Origin: Streptomyces sp. NBC_01241
Lineage (GTDB): Bacteria > Actinomycetota > Actinomycetes > Streptomycetales > Streptomycetaceae
DNA: 64,000 nt
Direction of reading: 5' to 3'
Assembly: GCF_041435435.1 (NCBI RefSeq)
Contig: NZ_CP108494.1
Location: forward strand, 1,116,001 to 1,180,000
A program made the position numbers and the translations under genes. Below the pieces are notes generated by a model that saw only the letters and a program-made list of their open reading frames with translations, did not search any database and was not told the DNA's origin. Below are positions 42,408 through 50,940 of the stretch, in pieces. Numbering within the stretch: the first letter of the stretch is position 1; the number at the start of each line of letters is the position of its first letter.

Positions 42408-43214
42408 TCACTCGGCGCCGGAGGTGCCGGACTCCAGAAGCCGCCCGCCGTCCCAGACCACGCCGACCTGGCGGTAGTACGCGGCGATCGGCTCGCGGAT
42501 CTCCAGGCGGGCCAGCTCCTCGGTGGGTGAGGCGAACAGTTCCAGGTCGGCGTCGCCGACCCAGGGCTGACCGCCCTCGAAGGAGACGGCGCCGGACTCG
42601 ATCAGTTCGTCCAGCGCGAGTCCCTTGCCGTTCTCGATGGACGGCAGCCAGCGGTGGTGGGCCATCGGATGGGCGTTGACGAATCCGTTCGTCTCCGACG
42701 GCTCGCGCAGGGTCACCACGGCCTGCGCCAGACGCCGGTCGGCGGCGGCGAGGGTCGCACCGAACCGTGCCCCGGCCTGGATCCGGGGCGCCGGCCCGTA
42801 GGGATGCGGGCGGGTCTGGTGGATGGAGCCGAGCTTCTTCGGGTAGCCCTGGTGCAGTCCGCGGGCGATCGCGAAGTCCTTGTCGACCCAGATGTACACG
42901 CAGCGGGTGTAGGTCCGGCCCTGGTACTTGCAGCGGACGACGGCGAACGCCTCCTTGTACTGTGCGAGCACCGGGTCCAGAAGCTCCTCCCCCGACGCCG
43001 AGCAGGACTGCCAGTCGGCCCAGATCAGCGCGACGGCACCGGGGTCCTCGTCGGCGAGCTCCAGCGGCTCGGGCAGCAGTTCACGCACCCGAACGGGGTC
43101 GGTGCGGTACTCGACGGTGAGCAGGTCGCCGGAGTAGCGCCACGGCGGGGAGGGGATCAGCGACGAGGCGCCCGTCGCCGTCTTGGGGTGGAAGTAGCCA
43201 CGGACACTGGCCAT
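42408..43214 (-). CDS. Acetoacetate decarboxylase family protein
   Basis: 268 aa of the ADC fold. PPWRYSGDLLTVEYRTDPVR and the region around HQGYPKKLGSIHQTRPHPYG contain the adjacent Lys pair that provides the Schiff-base Lys in acetoacetate decarboxylase. QPWVGDADLELFASPTEEL and REPIAAYYRQVGVVWDGGRL end the protein. Relatives decarboxylate, hydrate or cleave keto acids. In this operon it may act on an open-chain keto acid from ring cleavage, which is inference. ATG 43214 has GGAG 9-10 bp upstream. It lies between the PLP decarboxylase and the PuuC-like gene in one orientation. Confidence 0.8.
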   Translation of the reverse strand: MASVRGYFHPKTATGASSLIPSPPWRYSGDLLTVEYRTDPVRVRELLPEPLELADEDPGAVALIWADWQSCSASGEELLDPVLAQYKEAFAVVRCKYQGRTYTRCVYIWVDKDFAIARGLHQGYPKKLGSIHQTRPHPYGPAPRIQAGARFGATLAAADRRLAQAVVTLREPSETNGFVNAHPMAHHRWLPSIENGKGLALDELIESGAVSFEGGQPWVGDADLELFASPTEELARLEIREPIAAYYRQVGVVWDGGRLLESGTSGAE

Positions 43215-43374
43215 GTCGTCACGCTCCAGAGAGATCAGCAGGGGCGGGCACGCCTCCTGCGCGGGACGCGGCGGCCGTGGGAAGGGGTGCGCCGCCGCGT
43301 GGGGTTCGGGTCGGATGCCGGGCTTCCGGCTCACCGTCGGCTGGGCCGTGGTGAGCCGGTGGCACCCGGGACGG

Positions 43375-44739
43375 TCATGAGCGGGCGAGCCGCTCCAGCC
43401 GCTGGTGCAGGTCCTCGACATACGTCTCGGATTCGGGCTTCATCAGCACGCTGCGCAGGATCCGTGCGCCGTCGGCGTCGGTGGTGATCTTCGGGTGGCG
43501 GGCGGTGAAGCGCTCGGCGCCGACGCGGAGGGTGCTGAGGAAGACCGGATCCTGGCTGTCGGTCATCCCTTCCCGCATGATCCGGTCGCTGGCCGCGTCG
43601 ATCTTCGACAGGCTGGTGCCTTCGGTCACCGGGAAGTAGCTGACGATGTCGAGTTGCGGGGGCTGGTAGAGCTCCAGGTGTTCGGAGCCCTCGATCAGTT
43701 CCGCCCAGCGCAGTGCGGCGCGCCGGCCGGCCGCCAGCACCTGGCCCAGCCCCTCGCGGGTGGGCGGCAGCATCTGGAAGGTGAGCCACAGCGCGGCAGC
43801 CGCCGCACCCGCCCGGGAGCACTCCAGGCTGATCTCGCCCAGATGCAGTTCCTCGGAGGTGAAGTAGGTGTACGGCGAGTCGTGCAGGTAGAACCGGCCG
43901 ACCGAGGGGTCGCGGAAGAGGACGGCTCCGCAGCCGTACGGCTGGAGACCGTGCTTGTGCGGGTCCACCACGATGGAGTCGGCCTCGGCGATCGCCCGCC
44001 AGGGCTCGGCCGGCAGGCCCTCGGGGCCGTCCGCGTCGGCCAGCAGCGTGAAGAATCCGCCATAGGCGGCGTCGACGTGGATCCGCACGCCGTACCGTTC
44101 ACGCAGTGCCAGCGCCTCGTGGACCGGCTCGATCGCGCCGAGGCCGGTGGTACCGGCAGTGAGCACCACCGTGCCGACCCGCCCGCCGCGCAGCAGCTCC
44201 TCCAGCGCGTCGAGGTCCATGCGGCCGAGGTCGTCGGTGGGGACGGGGAAGCCTTCGACACCGAGAACGCCGCACATGCGGCCGTGGGTGTAATGGGCCT
44301 CGGTGCTGTAGGCGATGCCCTTCCCGGGGTGCAGTTCGCGGGCCACGAAGAGGGCTTCGAGGTTGGCAATGGTGCCGCTGGTGGTCAGGTGCCCCAGGTG
44401 GGTTCCGTAGCCGAACATGGTGGCCAGCTGCTGCACGACCTCACGCTCCATGTCGGCGGTGGCCGGCCCGCCGTCCAGGGCGTGGTTGTTCGGGTTGATC
44501 AGCATGGCGGTCAGGTAGCCCACCACGGCTGCCGGGTGAGGCGGCTTGAGCATCTGGCCCGCGTAACGGGGGTGGAAGAAGGGGTAGTTGTCCTTCAGCC
44601 GCTCGGTGAAGGTCTCGAACGCGGCGGCGAACCGGTTGTCGTCGACGGCCAGCGCCGGGTGCGGGTCGAAGGGGCCGAAGGCCTTCGTCCACTCGGCGTT
44701 CGATGCGACCGCCGCGGCCAGCCACTTGGTCAGGTCCAT
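43375..44739 (-). CDS. PLP-dependent amino-acid decarboxylase (group II)
   Basis: A protein of 454 aa. YPFFHPRYAGQMLKPPHPAA, MFGYGTHLGHLTTSGTIANL (PLP phosphate site), IHVDAAYGGFFTLLADADG (PLP pyridine Asp) and the Schiff-base Lys in SIVVDPHKHGLQPYGCGAVL are the aromatic-L-amino-acid / tyrosine decarboxylase pattern. Glutamate-decarboxylase-like and diaminobutyrate decarboxylases share it, so the substrate is open. In an operon for homoprotocatechuate cleavage, an aromatic amino acid such as tyrosine or DOPA is attractive but unproven. It stands between FAH- and ADC-type genes. Confidence 0.85.
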   Translation of the reverse strand: MDLTKWLAAAVASNAEWTKAFGPFDPHPALAVDDNRFAAAFETFTERLKDNYPFFHPRYAGQMLKPPHPAAVVGYLTAMLINPNNHALDGGPATADMEREVVQQLATMFGYGTHLGHLTTSGTIANLEALFVARELHPGKGIAYSTEAHYTHGRMCGVLGVEGFPVPTDDLGRMDLDALEELLRGGRVGTVVLTAGTTGLGAIEPVHEALALRERYGVRIHVDAAYGGFFTLLADADGPEGLPAEPWRAIAEADSIVVDPHKHGLQPYGCGAVLFRDPSVGRFYLHDSPYTYFTSEELHLGEISLECSRAGAAAAALWLTFQMLPPTREGLGQVLAAGRRAALRWAELIEGSEHLELYQPPQLDIVSYFPVTEGTSLSKIDAASDRIMREGMTDSQDPVFLSTLRVGAERFTARHPKITTDADGARILRSVLMKPESETYVEDLHQRLERLARS

Positions 44740-44781
44740 TCGGTCACTCTCCTTGATCTGGTGCGTTGTTGTGGTTCGGAC

Positions 44782-45627
44782 TCAGCGCTTGGGCGGGCGG
44801 ACTCCGCGGAACTCCCAGTCGCCGCCGAGCGCGGTGGACAGCACTTCCTCGGACTCGGTGGGCTGGGCTCCGACGTCGGTGCGGATGGGGGTGGGGCCGG
44901 TGACGATGTGGTTGGTGAGGCGTCCAAGGCCTTCAACCTCGACCTCGACGACGTCGCCCGGCTGGACGGGGCGCGAGTTGGCCGGGGTGCCGGAGAGGAG
45001 AACATCACCGGGGAAGAGGGTGATGGTGCGGGCGATGTCGGCGACGAGGTAGTGCATGTCCCACGTCATCTCGTCCGTCGAGCCGTCCTGGACGACCTGG
45101 CCGTTGACGTACGTGCGCAGCCGCTTGCCGTGGAAGTCCCAGTCGGTGACCAGGCCGGGGCCGAGCGGGCAGAGGGTGTCGGAGCCCTTGACGCGGAGCA
45201 TGGAGCCGGCGTCGGTGTCGCGGAAGTCGTGCAGGCCGTAGTCGTTGGCGATGGTGTAGCCGGCGATGTACTCCCCCGCCTCGGCCGGGGAGACGTTCCG
45301 TGCCGTCCTGCCGATGACGATGGCGACCTCGCCCTCGTAGTTGAGCCATTTGCAGCCCTCGGGGCGCACGATCGCGCCATTGTGGGAGTTCAGGGCCGAG
45401 GTCGGCTTGTGGAAGTACGTGGGGGTGTCGGGCAGGCCGATCTGGAACTCCTCGACCCGGCTGCGGTGGTTGAGGTGGACGGCGATGACCTTGGACGGGA
45501 CGACCGGAGGCAGGTGCTGCGCCATTTCGGTCTTCACGCGGCGGCCGTCCGCGGCGACCAGTTCGTCCCCATGGACGGTGACCTGGACGGCCGCGCCGTC
45601 CAGCAGAATGCGGCGGTACTCGGGCAT
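44782..45627 (-). CDS. Fumarylacetoacetate hydrolase family protein (HpaG-like isomerase/decarboxylase)
   Basis: A single FAH domain of 281 aa. KVIAVHLNHRSRVEEFQIGL, FHKPTSALNSHNGAIVRPEG, the metal-binding E-x-E in LNYEGEVAIVIGRTARN, AGYTIANDYGLHDFRD, and the loop FPGDVLLSGTPANSRPVQPG are conserved. In homoprotocatechuate catabolism such proteins (HpaG/HpcE halves) decarboxylate and isomerise the ring-cleavage product after HpaE. Its position directly after HpaD- and HpaE-like genes supports that role. Unlike the fused two-domain enterobacterial protein it has one domain, so both activities may reside in one homomer or need another enzyme. Confidence 0.82.
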   Translation of the reverse strand: MPEYRRILLDGAAVQVTVHGDELVAADGRRVKTEMAQHLPPVVPSKVIAVHLNHRSRVEEFQIGLPDTPTYFHKPTSALNSHNGAIVRPEGCKWLNYEGEVAIVIGRTARNVSPAEAGEYIAGYTIANDYGLHDFRDTDAGSMLRVKGSDTLCPLGPGLVTDWDFHGKRLRTYVNGQVVQDGSTDEMTWDMHYLVADIARTITLFPGDVLLSGTPANSRPVQPGDVVEVEVEGLGRLTNHIVTGPTPIRTDVGAQPTESEEVLSTALGGDWEFRGVRPPKR

Positions 45628-45636
45628 GACGGACTC

Positions 45637-46572
45637 CTAGATGGGGCTGCGCGAAGAGTGTGCGGACGGGGAGGCGGGCAGGTCGGTGCCGGTCCAGCCG
45701 TTGGCCGGGCGGTCGAACCAGAGGTGGGCCTGACCGGTACCGACGGAGTTCTCGTACTCGCCGTACTGGCGGGCCTTCGCCATGCACGCGTGTTCGCCGA
45801 GCGCGCCGGCCATCATCAGATAGTGGAAGAACTTCGCCTCCGGCTTGTACTTCCAGAACTCGTCCATGGTTTCGAGGACCCTGTCGTGCCGGCCCTCCTT
45901 GAACCAGGCGATCCGCTCCTCGTCGGCCGCCCGTGCCTCGGGCGTGAAGATGTGAACGGGATTGCTGGCCTCGTGATCGCGGAGCTCGCGCAGCGGCCAG
46001 AAAGTGTGCGACAGCGCGCCGGAGGCGATCAGCATCACCCGGCGGCCCGGGGTGGCGGCGATACCGTCCGCGAGAGCGCGGCCCAGGCGCAGATGGTCCT
46101 CCATGTCGCCGGTCTGACAGACCCCGATGGTCACCCACCGCTTGTCGGGCAGACCCTCGCCGAGGAACTTCCACAGGTTGATGGTGGCGTAGTAGACCGG
46201 CAGGTACGCGTCGTCGATCGGCGTGATGAACGTACCGTGCTTGTCGGCGAACGAGGCGATGTTGTCGGCGAGTTCGGGGTCGCCGGGGAAGTCGTACGGC
46301 ATGCGGCACATGCCGCGCGGCAGTTCCTCGGAGGTGAACAGGCCCGCACGCCGGTCCTGCGCGGCGACGACGAACTCGACGGTGGTCGCCCAGTGAGAGT
46401 CCAGGACGACGACGGTGTCGTAGTCGTCGCGCTCGAAGACGTCCCGGCGCAGTTGCTCCAGGCCGGTGACGAGGGTGATCTCCTTGCCCTCGTTCAGCTC
46501 CAGCCGCTCCTCCTCGGGGAGCACGATGGTGGGGACGTGGGCGAGCAGGCCCGCCCCGACGATCTCACCCAT
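45637..46572 (-). CDS. hpaD: 3,4-dihydroxyphenylacetate 2,3-dioxygenase (LigB-type extradiol)
   Basis: A class III extradiol dioxygenase of 311 aa. IVGAGLLAHVPTIVLPEEER carries the first metal His. VVVLDSHWATTVEFVVAAQD, DDAYLPVYYATINLWKFLG and VMLIASGALSHTFWPLRELR give the remaining metal and acid/base residues. The C-terminal AHLWFDRPANGWTGTDLP resembles enterobacterial HpaD/HpcB. It opens the ring of homoprotocatechuate between C2 and C3 with O2 and Fe(II). Its ATG overlaps the HpaE stop by 8 bp, and the FAH gene follows 9 bp after its stop, so the three are tightly coupled. Confidence 0.85.
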   Translation of the reverse strand: MGEIVGAGLLAHVPTIVLPEEERLELNEGKEITLVTGLEQLRRDVFERDDYDTVVVLDSHWATTVEFVVAAQDRRAGLFTSEELPRGMCRMPYDFPGDPELADNIASFADKHGTFITPIDDAYLPVYYATINLWKFLGEGLPDKRWVTIGVCQTGDMEDHLRLGRALADGIAATPGRRVMLIASGALSHTFWPLRELRDHEASNPVHIFTPEARAADEERIAWFKEGRHDRVLETMDEFWKYKPEAKFFHYLMMAGALGEHACMAKARQYGEYENSVGTGQAHLWFDRPANGWTGTDLPASPSAHSSRSPI

Positions 46573-48034
46573 GGTTCTTCCATCCCTTCGGGGCGACGAC
46601 GGTGTTCTTCACGTCGCAGTAGAAGTCGAAGCTCCAGGTGCCGCCTTCTCGGCCGACCCCGGACTGGCGGGAGCCGCCGAACGGGGCCTGGAGGTCGCGC
46701 ACGAAGAAGCAGTTGACCCACACGGTGCCCGCGACGAGCCGTCCGCTGACGCGTTCGGCGCGCTCCGGGTCGCCGGTGGCGACGGTGGCGGCCAGCCCGA
46801 AGCGGGTGTCGTCGGCCAGGCGGACGGCTTCCGCCTCGGTGGTGAAGGTCTGCAGGGTCAGTACCGGGCCGAAGACCTCCTCCTGCACGATCTCCGAGTT
46901 CTGAGCAACGTCCGTGAGGAGGGTCGGCGCGTAGTACTGACCCTCCTTGCGGTGACCGCCGATGACCGCGCGGGCCCCCGCCTCGACGGCCCGCTCCACG
47001 AAGCCGTCGATCTTCTCCAGTTGCCGGACGTGGATGTTGGGGCCGATGTCGGTGGCCTCGTCGCGTGGGTCGCCCTGTTTCAGCGCGCTCGCCTTCTGCA
47101 CGAAGCGACGGGTGAACTCCTCCGCGACGGACTCCTCGACCAGCAGTCGAGTGGCCGCCAGGCACACCTGGCCGGCGTTGTCGTACTGCTCCACCGCCAG
47201 GCCCACGGCCAGGTCCAGGTCCGCATCGGCGAACACCAACAGCGGTGATTTGCCGCCGAGTTCGAGGCTGAGCGGAATGAGGTTGGCGGCGGCCGACGCG
47301 GCGATCCGCCGGGCCGTCGGCACGGAGCCCGTGAAGCTGATCCGCCGCACGTCCGGATGCGAGGTCAGCGCGTCGCCGATCTCGGCGCCGTAGCCCTGGA
47401 CGACGTTGAAAACACCGGCGGGCAGTCCTGCCTCGGCGGCGATGTCCGCGAGCAGCGAGGCGGTCAGCGGGGACCACTCGGCGGGCTTGAGGACCACTGT
47501 GTTGCCGGCGGCCAGGGCCGGGGCGACCTTCCAGGTGGCCAGCATCAGCGGGGCGTTCCACGGGGTGATCAGTACGCAGGGGCCGGCGGGGTCCCAGCTG
47601 ACGTGGTTGGTGTGGCCCCGGGTCTCGAAGTCCTCGTGGCCCAGCTTCAGCAGCCAGTCCGCGAAGAAGCGGAAGTTGTGCGCGACCCGGGGCATCACGC
47701 CTCGCCGGTGGGAGCGGAGCAGGGCGCCATTGTCGGCGGTCTCGACGATCGCCAGGTCCTCGATGCGCTTCTCCACACCGTCGGCGATCGCGTGCAGGAT
47801 CCGGGCGCGTTCGGCGCGCGGGGTGGCGGCCCAGCCGGGGAAGGCGGCCTTCGCGGCAGCCACCGCGGCCGCCGCCTCCCTCGTGGTGCCCCGGGAGATC
47901 TCACCCAGAACGCCGCCGTCGATCGGTGAGATGTCGGTGAACGTCTCGGCGGAGGCAACGCGTTCGCCTCCGATCCAGTGCCGGGTGTCTACCGGCACCC
48001 CGGCGACGACAGCTGCTTGGGGCTCGCGGGTCAT
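46565..48034 (-). CDS. hpaE: 5-carboxymethyl-2-hydroxymuconate semialdehyde dehydrogenase
   Basis: 489 aa of the aldehyde dehydrogenase superfamily. RHWIGGERVASAETFTDISP, VLITPWNAPLMLATWKVAPA, the catalytic Glu in PLSLELGGKSPLLVFADADL, the Cys in YDNAGQVCLAATRLLVEESV, and the tail FGGSRQSGVGREGGTWSFDF are typical of HpaE/HpcC enzymes, which oxidise the semialdehyde formed by HpaD. CTGGAGG precedes ATG 48034. It is the first gene of the operon and has two TTTGGNNTCAAA sites in its upstream region, the nearer only 19 bp from the start codon. Confidence 0.88.
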   Translation of the reverse strand: MTREPQAAVVAGVPVDTRHWIGGERVASAETFTDISPIDGGVLGEISRGTTREAAAAVAAAKAAFPGWAATPRAERARILHAIADGVEKRIEDLAIVETADNGALLRSHRRGVMPRVAHNFRFFADWLLKLGHEDFETRGHTNHVSWDPAGPCVLITPWNAPLMLATWKVAPALAAGNTVVLKPAEWSPLTASLLADIAAEAGLPAGVFNVVQGYGAEIGDALTSHPDVRRISFTGSVPTARRIAASAAANLIPLSLELGGKSPLLVFADADLDLAVGLAVEQYDNAGQVCLAATRLLVEESVAEEFTRRFVQKASALKQGDPRDEATDIGPNIHVRQLEKIDGFVERAVEAGARAVIGGHRKEGQYYAPTLLTDVAQNSEIVQEEVFGPVLTLQTFTTEAEAVRLADDTRFGLAATVATGDPERAERVSGRLVAGTVWVNCFFVRDLQAPFGGSRQSGVGREGGTWSFDFYCDVKNTVVAPKGWKNHG

Positions 48035-48052
48035 GTCCCAACCTCCAGTTCG

Positions 48053-48064
48053 TTTGAGTCCAAA
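48053..48064 (-). promoter_or_regulatory. Operator-like site 1 (TTTGGNNTCAAA) upstream of hpaE
   Basis: On the minus strand the 12-mer is TTTGGACTCAAA. It belongs to a 16-bp arm (48052-48067) that pairs with the arm of site 2 at 14 of 16 positions. Its closeness to the ribosome binding site of hpaE would let a bound repressor block transcription. AT-rich 12-mers of this kind are rare in this DNA. Confidence 0.6.
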
Positions 48065-48108
48065 TAACCAGCCGACTCGCCGGAGTGTCAAGGGATTCCA
48101 GCAATTTA

Positions 48109-48120
48109 TTTGGGGTCAAA
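48109..48120 (+). promoter_or_regulatory. Operator-like site 2 (TTTGGNNTCAAA) upstream of hpaE
   Basis: TTTGGGGTCAAA within TTATTTGGGGTCAAAC (48106-48121), inverted relative to site 1 with a centre-to-centre distance of 56 bp. The pair could support cooperative binding by two dimers of the MarR-type regulator encoded just upstream. Confidence 0.6.
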
Positions 48121-48252
48121 CGTTTTCTCCCTGGGGGTGCCCCGCCTCCGGGAGACAGCGGACCCGACGGACCGTGCGGGTACCACCGTCTCCGGTCATG
48201 AGCGCGATGCCCGGCGGGCACACCGATGGGAGCCCGGGCCCCGACGGTCCGG

Positions 48253-48828
48253 CTACGGGCGCGGGCGGCGGCCCGAGCGACGCGGGGCGAGCTTCTCGCC
48301 GTCGAGCAGTTCCCGCCTGCGCTGCTCGCCGTGCTCCTCGAGACGGCTGACGATGGCGCGCAGACTGTCGGCGAGCTGAAGGCACTCCTGGGCACTGAGC
48401 GGGGCGGCGACGAAGGCCTCTTCCGCGTTGAACGCCGGGAACAGCCCCTCCATGAGCTTCTCCCCCTGGGGGGTCAGCGAGAGGAGGACCCGGCGGCGGT
48501 CCTCGTGGTGAGCGGAACGGGAAACGAGGCCGCGCGATTCGAGGGTGCGGGAGATGCCGGTCAGCGTGCCCTTGGAGATGCCCGCCTCCTCGGCCACCGA
48601 CCAGGTCTCCGCCTCACCCCAGATCCACAGCACCCACAGCACCACGAAGCCGGTCCACGTCAGTTCGTGCGGACGCAGCACCGAGTTCTCCAGATGCTGA
48701 CGGACGGCCGCGGCGGCCCGGTGGATGTTGCCCACAGCGGCCATGGCCTCGTGCTGCAACGCGAGACCGCCCAGCCGCCGCCGCACGGCCTGCTCGGTCT
48801 CGGTGATGGATCGGCGGGGCCCGGACAC
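48253..48828 (-). CDS. MarR family regulator of the aromatic/amine operon
   Basis: A regulator of 191 aa. A helical N-terminus (ITETEQAVRRRLGGLALQHE, AMAAVGNIHRAAAAVRQHLE) leads to the winged HTH (LTWTGFVVLWVLWIWGEAET, WSVAEEAGISKGTLTGISRT, LESRGLVSRSAHHEDRRRVL) and a C-terminal dimer helix (QECLQLADSLRAIVSRLEEH). GTG 48828 has GAGGAG 6 bp upstream. MarR proteins commonly repress aromatic-catabolic genes until a phenolic ligand binds. It sits directly upstream of hpaE and divergent to the ligase gene, both of which carry TTTGGNNTCAAA sites, so it is the probable binder. Confidence 0.85.
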   Translation of the reverse strand: MSGPRRSITETEQAVRRRLGGLALQHEAMAAVGNIHRAAAAVRQHLENSVLRPHELTWTGFVVLWVLWIWGEAETWSVAEEAGISKGTLTGISRTLESRGLVSRSAHHEDRRRVLLSLTPQGEKLMEGLFPAFNAEEAFVAAPLSAQECLQLADSLRAIVSRLEEHGEQRRRELLDGEKLAPRRSGRRPRP

Positions 48829-48987
48829 AGGCTTCTCCTCAACTGTCGGGGGCGGCAAGGACCGCCGATGTATTCGTTCGCGGCCAAAGGTATCTCCGCA
48901 GCCCCTGGACCCGACGGCCTCCGACCCGTACGGGGATACACAAATTCTCCTCGACCCCCTTGTGGGCACCGCACCCGACTCTTATCG

Positions 48988-48999
48988 TTTGGCATCAAA
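48988..48999 (+). promoter_or_regulatory. Operator-like site 3 (TTTGGNNTCAAA) upstream of the ligase gene
   Basis: TTTGGCATCAAA lies within a wider imperfect palindrome (ATCGTTTGGCATCAAATGAT, 14 of 20 symmetric positions). It is 101 bp before the TTG start of the glutamine-synthetase-like gene and 160 bp from the MarR start on the other strand. It could control both genes. Confidence 0.6.
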
Positions 49000-49100
49000 T
49001 GATTGCCCCCTGGCCCAAGCCGGCCGGCCGACAGGCCGCATCATCGCTGCGCGGGCAAATCGAACCGTATGCACATCTCGCCGCACCCCTGGAGTATCCC

Positions 49101-50456
49101 TTGAGCGCCCATACCGACCCCCAGGTCCGACAGATGATGGAGACGCTCGCCGCCGAGGGGACCGATGTCCTCCGCGTCACCTACCCGGACCTGATGGGGT
49201 CCGACCGCAGCCGGGACATCATGCTGCACCATCTGCTGCACGCGGCCGGACACGGCCTCGCCTTCAGCCGCGCCGTCTATCACACCGGCGCCCTGGGCGA
49301 TCACTCCGACATCGCCGGCGGCCTCGAAGCCGGCATGCCCGACGTCCTGGTGCGCCCGGACCTGGACACCGTCGTCCCGCTGCCGTGGGAGCCGAACGCG
49401 GCCTGGTGCATCGGCGACGTACGGGACCCGGCTACCGGCCGGAGCGTGCCCGAATCCCCCAGGGACCTGCTGCGTCAGGTCCTCACCCACCTCAACGACG
49501 CGGGCCTGACCGCGCTCGTCGGCCCGGAACTGGAATACGTCCTGCTCGAGCCGGACGCCGATGCACTCACCGGGTGGCGGCGCTACGCCCCCGCCCCGGG
49601 CAACGTCTACACCACCGGCCGCCGCGCCGACCCGGACGGACACCTCCTGCGCACCATGCGCGCCCTGCACAAGCTCGGTCTGGACGTCAGCGGCGGCAAC
49701 CGCGAGTTCGACGGCGGGCAGTTCGAGATCAACCTCAACCACTCCGAAGCACTCCACGCCGCGGACCGTGCCTTCCGGTTCAAGGTCGCGGTCAAGGAAC
49801 TCGCCCGTGCCGAGGGCCGGCTGGCGACGTTCATGGCCAAGCCGTTCAACGACGGCGGCGGTTCGGGTTTCCACCTGCACGTCTCCCTGATCGACGCGGA
49901 CGGGACCAATGTCTTCGACGCCCCCCACGAGGCCCACGGACTCTCGGCCACGGCCCGCCACGCCCTGGCCGGCGTCCTCGCACACGCGCCCGCGCTGTCC
50001 GCCCTGCTCAACCCCACCGTCAACTCCTACAAGCGGTTCGGGCCCGAAACCACCGCCCCCTGGCTGATCAACTGGGGCCTGGACAACCGCAACGCCATGG
50101 TGCGCATCCCGCCGGAGCGCGGTGCCGCCTCCCGGCTGGAGGTCCGCCTCGGCGACGCCACGGCCAACCCGTACCTCGCCACCGCCGGCCTCCTGGCCGC
50201 CGTCCACCTCGGCATCACCGCCGCCGTCGAGCCCCCCGCACCGGCGACCGGCCACGCCGCCGACACCGGCGCCGCCGACCGGCTGCCCACCGACCTCGGC
50301 CAGGCCCTGGACGCCCTCGAGGCCGACGACCAGCTCACCGGCGTCCTCGGCAAGGCGTTCGTCGACGCCTTCCTGACCTTCAAGCGGGACGAACTCGCCC
50401 GGTTCCACAAGTACGTCACCGACTGGGAGTTCCGCGAGTACGCCCAGATCAACTGA
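49101..50456 (+). CDS. Glutamine-synthetase-like gamma-glutamyl amine ligase (PuuA/GlnA4-like)
   Basis: 451 aa of the GS superfamily. VLRVTYPDLMGSDRSRDIML (beta-grasp), ALVGPELEYVLLEPDADAL (metal Glu), REFDGGQFEINLNHSEALHA, SGFHLHVSLIDADG (ATP/metal His) and NPTVNSYKRFGPETTAPWLI then NWGLDNRNAMVRIP (substrate and ATP Arg) are present. The sequence departs from housekeeping GlnA and fits ligases that attach glutamate to amines, such as PuuA or GlnA4. TTG 49101 is chosen because TGGAG lies 7 bp upstream. PuuC- and PuuD-like genes lie across the MarR gene, which supports a gamma-glutamylation pathway. The amine is unknown. Confidence 0.82.
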   Translation: MSAHTDPQVRQMMETLAAEGTDVLRVTYPDLMGSDRSRDIMLHHLLHAAGHGLAFSRAVYHTGALGDHSDIAGGLEAGMPDVLVRPDLDTVVPLPWEPNAAWCIGDVRDPATGRSVPESPRDLLRQVLTHLNDAGLTALVGPELEYVLLEPDADALTGWRRYAPAPGNVYTTGRRADPDGHLLRTMRALHKLGLDVSGGNREFDGGQFEINLNHSEALHAADRAFRFKVAVKELARAEGRLATFMAKPFNDGGGSGFHLHVSLIDADGTNVFDAPHEAHGLSATARHALAGVLAHAPALSALLNPTVNSYKRFGPETTAPWLINWGLDNRNAMVRIPPERGAASRLEVRLGDATANPYLATAGLLAAVHLGITAAVEPPAPATGHAADTGAADRLPTDLGQALDALEADDQLTGVLGKAFVDAFLTFKRDELARFHKYVTDWEFREYAQIN

Positions 50457-50550
50457 GACCGCCCGCTCCCCGCTTCCGTTCACCCGACTCAACCACCTGC
50501 TCGGCGCCTCACCGCGTTTCCACCCGACCCCGCACGGCGCCCCACCCCGC

Positions 50551-50736
50551 CTCCGCCTGATCCAGCACGGAGCCTCACCCCCTCCGCCTGATCCAGCACG
50601 GAGCCTCACCCCCTCCGCCTGATCCAGCACGGAGCCTCACCCCCTCCGCCTGATCCAGCACGGAGCCTCACCCCCTCCGTCTGATCCAGCACGGAGCCTC
50701 ACCCCTTCCGTCTGATCCCTGGCGGCGCTCCACCCC
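50551..50736. repeat. 31-bp tandem repeat array
   Basis: Units start at 50551, 50582, 50613, 50644, 50675 and 50706. Each begins CTCCGCCTGATCCAGCACGG and continues AGCCTCACCCC; the first four are identical, the fifth has one C-to-T change, and the sixth is diverged. Degenerate pieces of the same motif flank both sides (about 50505-50550 and 50737-50770). The period is not a multiple of three and no spacer sequence intervenes, so it is neither coding nor CRISPR. It fills the 484-bp gap between ligase and permease genes, which otherwise shows no gene. Confidence 0.9.
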
Positions 50737-50940
50737 GCCTCCGCCTGATCCTGCACGGCGCCTCATCCTTCCTGCGCCGCTTCCCGCAGACCGGCCGTCG
50801 CCGCAGCGCTGCCACCACATTCCTTCCGCGGCCTCGCCCTGCCCCGCCACCACCCGCGCGGGCCGGGTCCTCGCTCACACCCCGCCGGAGCGAGGTGCCG
50901 CGTCCGTACGTCAGCCCATTCCTTTGCGAGGGACCTCCCG

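Noticed and set aside
43405..46716. A 1103-codon open frame on the plus strand
   Set aside because: It is antisense to the PLP decarboxylase, FAH and HpaD genes, lacks any family motif and reflects the absence of A/T-rich stops in high-GC DNA.
50551..50736. CRISPR array
   Set aside because: The 31-bp units are directly adjacent with no unique spacers and no cas genes are present; it is a plain tandem repeat.
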